Notes under the pieces: generated by a model | Told to the model about the DNA's origin: nothing | Seen by the model: only the letters and a program-made list of their open reading frames with translations | Database searches by the model: none | Source of the DNA: JAQBDA01 sp041301185 | Lineage (GTDB): Bacteria > Chloroflexota > Anaerolineae > Anaerolineales > UBA4823 | Reading direction: 5' to 3' | Assembly: GCA_041301185.1 (NCBI GenBank) | Contig: JBFYSV010000082.1 | Span: forward strand, 1-6,857 | Length of the DNA: 6,857 nucleotides | Position numbers and translations under genes: made by a program | In this document: positions 4,634 through 6,857 of the stretch, piece by piece | Position numbering within the stretch: the first letter of the stretch is position 1 | Layout: each line of letters opens with the position of its first letter

Positions 4634-6756
4634 ACCGGTGCAACTCCGGGCGGCGACGCAAAATGCGTATAGCCACTATCTAATAAATAGTTACCAAGCA
4701 AATCAGACACCAAACACCAACCAGACCCCACGTAAACCGTCGTATCCGGGCAGAGGATAAGCGCTGGCCCGGTAACTTTCTCCCCGGGACTCAAGGAAGC
4801 GTCCAGGTAAAACGGAATTTGCATATACCCATCCTGGAACCACAGCTCGCGGTAAAAATCAGGCACAGCTTGGCCCGTTCCGGATTTTGCAGGGAGGGGG
4901 GTGACCACAGGCTGCTCTACTTTTCCGATTGCTTGCAAACGCAGGTTGACAATCTCGACTGGGGTATCCAGACGGTGGTAGCCATACGTTTTGTTGTGCG
5001 CAGCCAGGAAATCCTCAACGCAGGCTTCCGATAATGGGAGAGTGAGCTCATACGATTGGCCAAAATAACGGGCGTCTAATTGGTAATTCAGCTCAATTTC
5101 ATCCTGTGCGAAGCCTTCTGTGCCCATCTCCTGGCGAGCCAATGCGACCAATGGCTGGTAGAGCTCCTGCAGGTGGGTGTAACTTGTATCTCCAGGAACC
5201 ATGACCGTTAAGGAATAGTCTTTGACAACGTCTGCGGTAAGCATGCCATACGCAGACAGGGTAGCGGCGTGGCGGGGGATAAGGACCCGCCGGATACCAA
5301 GCCGGCTGGCAAGCTCCGTGGCATGCAGACCGCCCGCACCACCGAAGGAAAGCAGCGTGAACTGGCGTGGATCGAAACCACGCTCGACCGAGATCAGGCG
5401 CAAGGCACGTTCCATGTGGGCGTTGACCACGGCGACAATTCCCAGGGCTGCTTGCAGGGGAGTAGCACCAATTTTTTCCGCCAGGTTGGTAATCGCCGCC
5501 AGAGACCGCTCTGGATGCAGGGGCATTTGACCGCCTAAAAAGTGCTCGGGGGATAGTCTGCCCAGGAGCAAATTGGCATCCGTGACGGTTGGGCTCAATT
5601 GATTATCATCAGCACGCCCATAGCACGCCGGACCCGGGTCAGCACCAGCGCTCTCCGGTCCAACTCTCAACGCACCTCCCGCGTCCACACTGGCAATTGA
5701 GCCACCGCCTGCACCAATTGTGTGGATATCGAGCACGGGCAGGCGGATTGGGCAGCCGCCGATCACCATCTCGGAAGTCGTTTGGGGACTACCATCGATC
5801 AGGGACACATCTGTCGATGTGCCCCCCATATCGAAGGTGATCAGCTTGAGCGAGTGCGAAGAATCCAGCCGGGACCGGTCCTGGAAATCGGATAACGATT
5901 GGCGGGCAACTGCCTGCGCTCCCACCACACCACCAGCGGGTCCAGAGAGCACGCATCGCACGCCGCTCCGCCGGGCTTCCTCAATGGAGAGGATACCTCC
6001 ATTAGACTGCATCACGCGCAAATGAGCTGTGGATTGTAGAGAAGAGAAGAGACCAGAACCCGGTCCAAGGGAATCTTGAAGCTGCCCCAGGTACATGCCA
6101 AAGACCGGGGTTAGATAGGCGTTGACCACCGTTGTGCTGGTGCGCTCGTATTCCCGGTACTCGGGGAGGATTTCATGAGAGGCGGTCACAAAGAAGCCCG
6201 CCTGGCGAAGGCGCTGGGCACAAAGACGCTCGTGGTCGGGATTGAGAAAGGAAAACAGGAAGCAGATTGCCACCGACTCAACGACCAGCTCTTTGAGCTG
6301 ATCTACCAATGGTTCAAACGAAGCTGGGTCTAAGGCGATTAATGGCTGCCCGGTGGAGTCCACCCGCTCAGGCACCTCCAGGCGGAGCTCAGCAGGCACC
6401 AGCACCGGGGGCGGATCGGCTTGAAGATCATACAGGGAAGGGCGGTTCTGGCGACCGATTTGAAGGAGATCTTTAAAACCGGCGGTCGCCAGCAGGGCTG
6501 TCCTGGCTCCTTTTCGCTCAAGCAGAGCGTTGGTAGCAACCGTGGAGCCGTGGATAATGGAAAGCGAGAGTGCTGCCCCGGTTTCCTGCTGACTTATTAC
6601 CCTTTTCAAGCCCTCCAGGACGGTAAGTGCCGGATTCTGGGGAGAAGAAAGTAGCTTGAAGCTTTCCAGGCTGCCGGAGACTGGGTCGAGGACAACGAAA
6701 TCAGTGAAAGTGCCGCCTATGTCAATACCAATGCGGATGGGTTGGGTGTGCATCAT
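4630..6756 (-). CDS. hyuA: Hydantoinase A / oxoprolinase-family ATP-dependent subunit (HyuA)
   Basis: This is the ATP-binding A subunit that pairs with HyuB; the fold belongs to the ASKHA (actin/sugar kinase) type. The 708-aa length matches the family (about 680-720). The phosphate-1 loop GIDIGGTFTD is at 10-19, HGSTVATNALLERKG at 69-83, EYREYERTSTTVVNAYL at 199-215, SGPAGGVVGA at 271-280 and the phosphate-2-like FDMGGTSTD at 308-316. The adenosine region HTIGAGGGS is at 345-353, VGPESAGADPGPACYGR at 365-381, PTVTDANLLLGRL at 389-401 and LLSFGGAGGLHA at 468-479. A beta-rich C-terminal domain follows from about 510. No key block is missing. The start is one of two adjacent ATGs (6756 or 6753); neither has a good Shine-Dalgarno site, which is consistent with coupling to an upstream gene. 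The enzyme could be a hydantoinase, an oxoprolinase or a carboxylase; motifs alone do not separate these. Confidence 0.95.
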   Translation of the reverse strand: MMHTQPIRIGIDIGGTFTDFVVLDPVSGSLESFKLLSSPQNPALTVLEGLKRVISQQETGAALSLSIIHGSTVATNALLERKGARTALLATAGFKDLLQIGRQNRPSLYDLQADPPPVLVPAELRLEVPERVDSTGQPLIALDPASFEPLVDQLKELVVESVAICFLFSFLNPDHERLCAQRLRQAGFFVTASHEILPEYREYERTSTTVVNAYLTPVFGMYLGQLQDSLGPGSGLFSSLQSTAHLRVMQSNGGILSIEEARRSGVRCVLSGPAGGVVGAQAVARQSLSDFQDRSRLDSSHSLKLITFDMGGTSTDVSLIDGSPQTTSEMVIGGCPIRLPVLDIHTIGAGGGSIASVDAGGALRVGPESAGADPGPACYGRADDNQLSPTVTDANLLLGRLSPEHFLGGQMPLHPERSLAAITNLAEKIGATPLQAALGIVAVVNAHMERALRLISVERGFDPRQFTLLSFGGAGGLHATELASRLGIRRVLIPRHAATLSAYGMLTADVVKDYSLTVMVPGDTSYTHLQELYQPLVALARQEMGTEGFAQDEIELNYQLDARYFGQSYELTLPLSEACVEDFLAAHNKTYGYHRLDTPVEIVNLRLQAIGKVEQPVVTPLPAKSGTGQAVPDFYRELWFQDGYMQIPFYLDASLSPGEKVTGPALILCPDTTVYVGSGWCLVSDLLGNYLLDSGYTHFASPPGVAPV

Positions 6757-6776
6757 CTTGGGTGAAGCAGGCAGGC

Positions 6777-6857
6777 TCAGTGGCGTTCCTGGTAAAACTG
6801 GTGGGGACGCAACTCTGGGAACTGACCAAAGCGGAACAGGTGGTGGCGGATATCCAC
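6777..6857 (-). CDS. C-terminal end of an unidentified gene cut by the window edge
   Basis: The minus-strand frame is open from the window edge for 26 codons and ends in TGA at 6777-6779, 20 nt before the hyuA start. The last residues read FGQFPELRPHQFYQERH. The charged, aromatic composition and G/C-rich third codon positions look more like protein than the other two minus-strand frames, which are also open here but give Pro-rich or Ser/Thr-rich text. A frame this short is often open by chance, so the call is tentative. If real, it is the gene upstream of hyuA in the same operon, and the hyuAB promoter lies outside the window. I do not recognise the family. Confidence 0.4.
   Translation of the reverse strand: MDIRHHLFRFGQFPELRPHQFYQERH

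Noticed and set aside
4142..4672. 176-aa plus-strand open frame opposite hyuB and the end of hyuA
   Set aside because: It lies entirely antisense to two well-supported genes, shows no recognisable domain, and is explained by the codon bias of the opposite strand.
6757..6857. N-terminal extension of hyuA to the window edge
   Set aside because: The frame is open upstream but contains no start codon and encodes a proline-rich stretch unlike the family, which normally begins a few residues before the GIDIGGTFTD motif.

Overview
The window looks like ordinary bacterial chromosome of moderate GC content. My best guess is a member of the Chloroflexota (Anaerolineae-like). This rests on the style of the ClpP active-site region (GMTASFGT, HMHQPLGGAQGQA) and on a small plus-strand protein beginning MGRVIH that resembles, from memory, short proteins of that phylum. 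No marker here proves the lineage. Coding is dense, almost all on the minus strand, and I see no phage, IS, CRISPR or plasmid genes.

Left part (1-2482, minus strand): a protein-quality-control block. Read in its own direction it runs tRNA-Leu(UAG), then tig (trigger factor), then clpP. tig has a TTG start, a likely extended -10 promoter with a perfect short palindrome just upstream of it, and a possible leader hairpin. clpP follows 25 nt after tig with its own Shine-Dalgarno, so the two are probably co-transcribed. Trigger factor receives nascent chains at the ribosome exit and ClpP is the proteolytic core of the Clp protease. The pairing is common, but clpX, often next, does not start within the 84 bases visible after clpP. 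Those 84 bases hold a 7-bp tandem repeat that can fold into a hairpin.

Middle (2483-3038): a compact divergent control region. A strong minus-strand promoter drives the tRNA. A TATAAT on the plus strand probably drives a small conserved-looking gene of unknown function (141 aa, TTG start). That gene meets hyuB tail to tail, with the two stop codons overlapping.

Right part (3035-6857, minus strand): a hyuA-hyuB pair of the hydantoinase / 5-oxoprolinase / acetone-acetophenone carboxylase superfamily. The genes overlap by 4 nt (ATGA), which implies translational coupling and a two-subunit enzyme. The substrate cannot be read from sequence. A reading frame cut by the right edge ends 20 nt upstream of hyuA and may be the tail of another gene of the same operon.

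I found no clearly undescribed system. The most worthwhile leads are the small plus-strand protein, the palindrome at the tig promoter, the overlapping divergent promoters, and the substrate of HyuAB.
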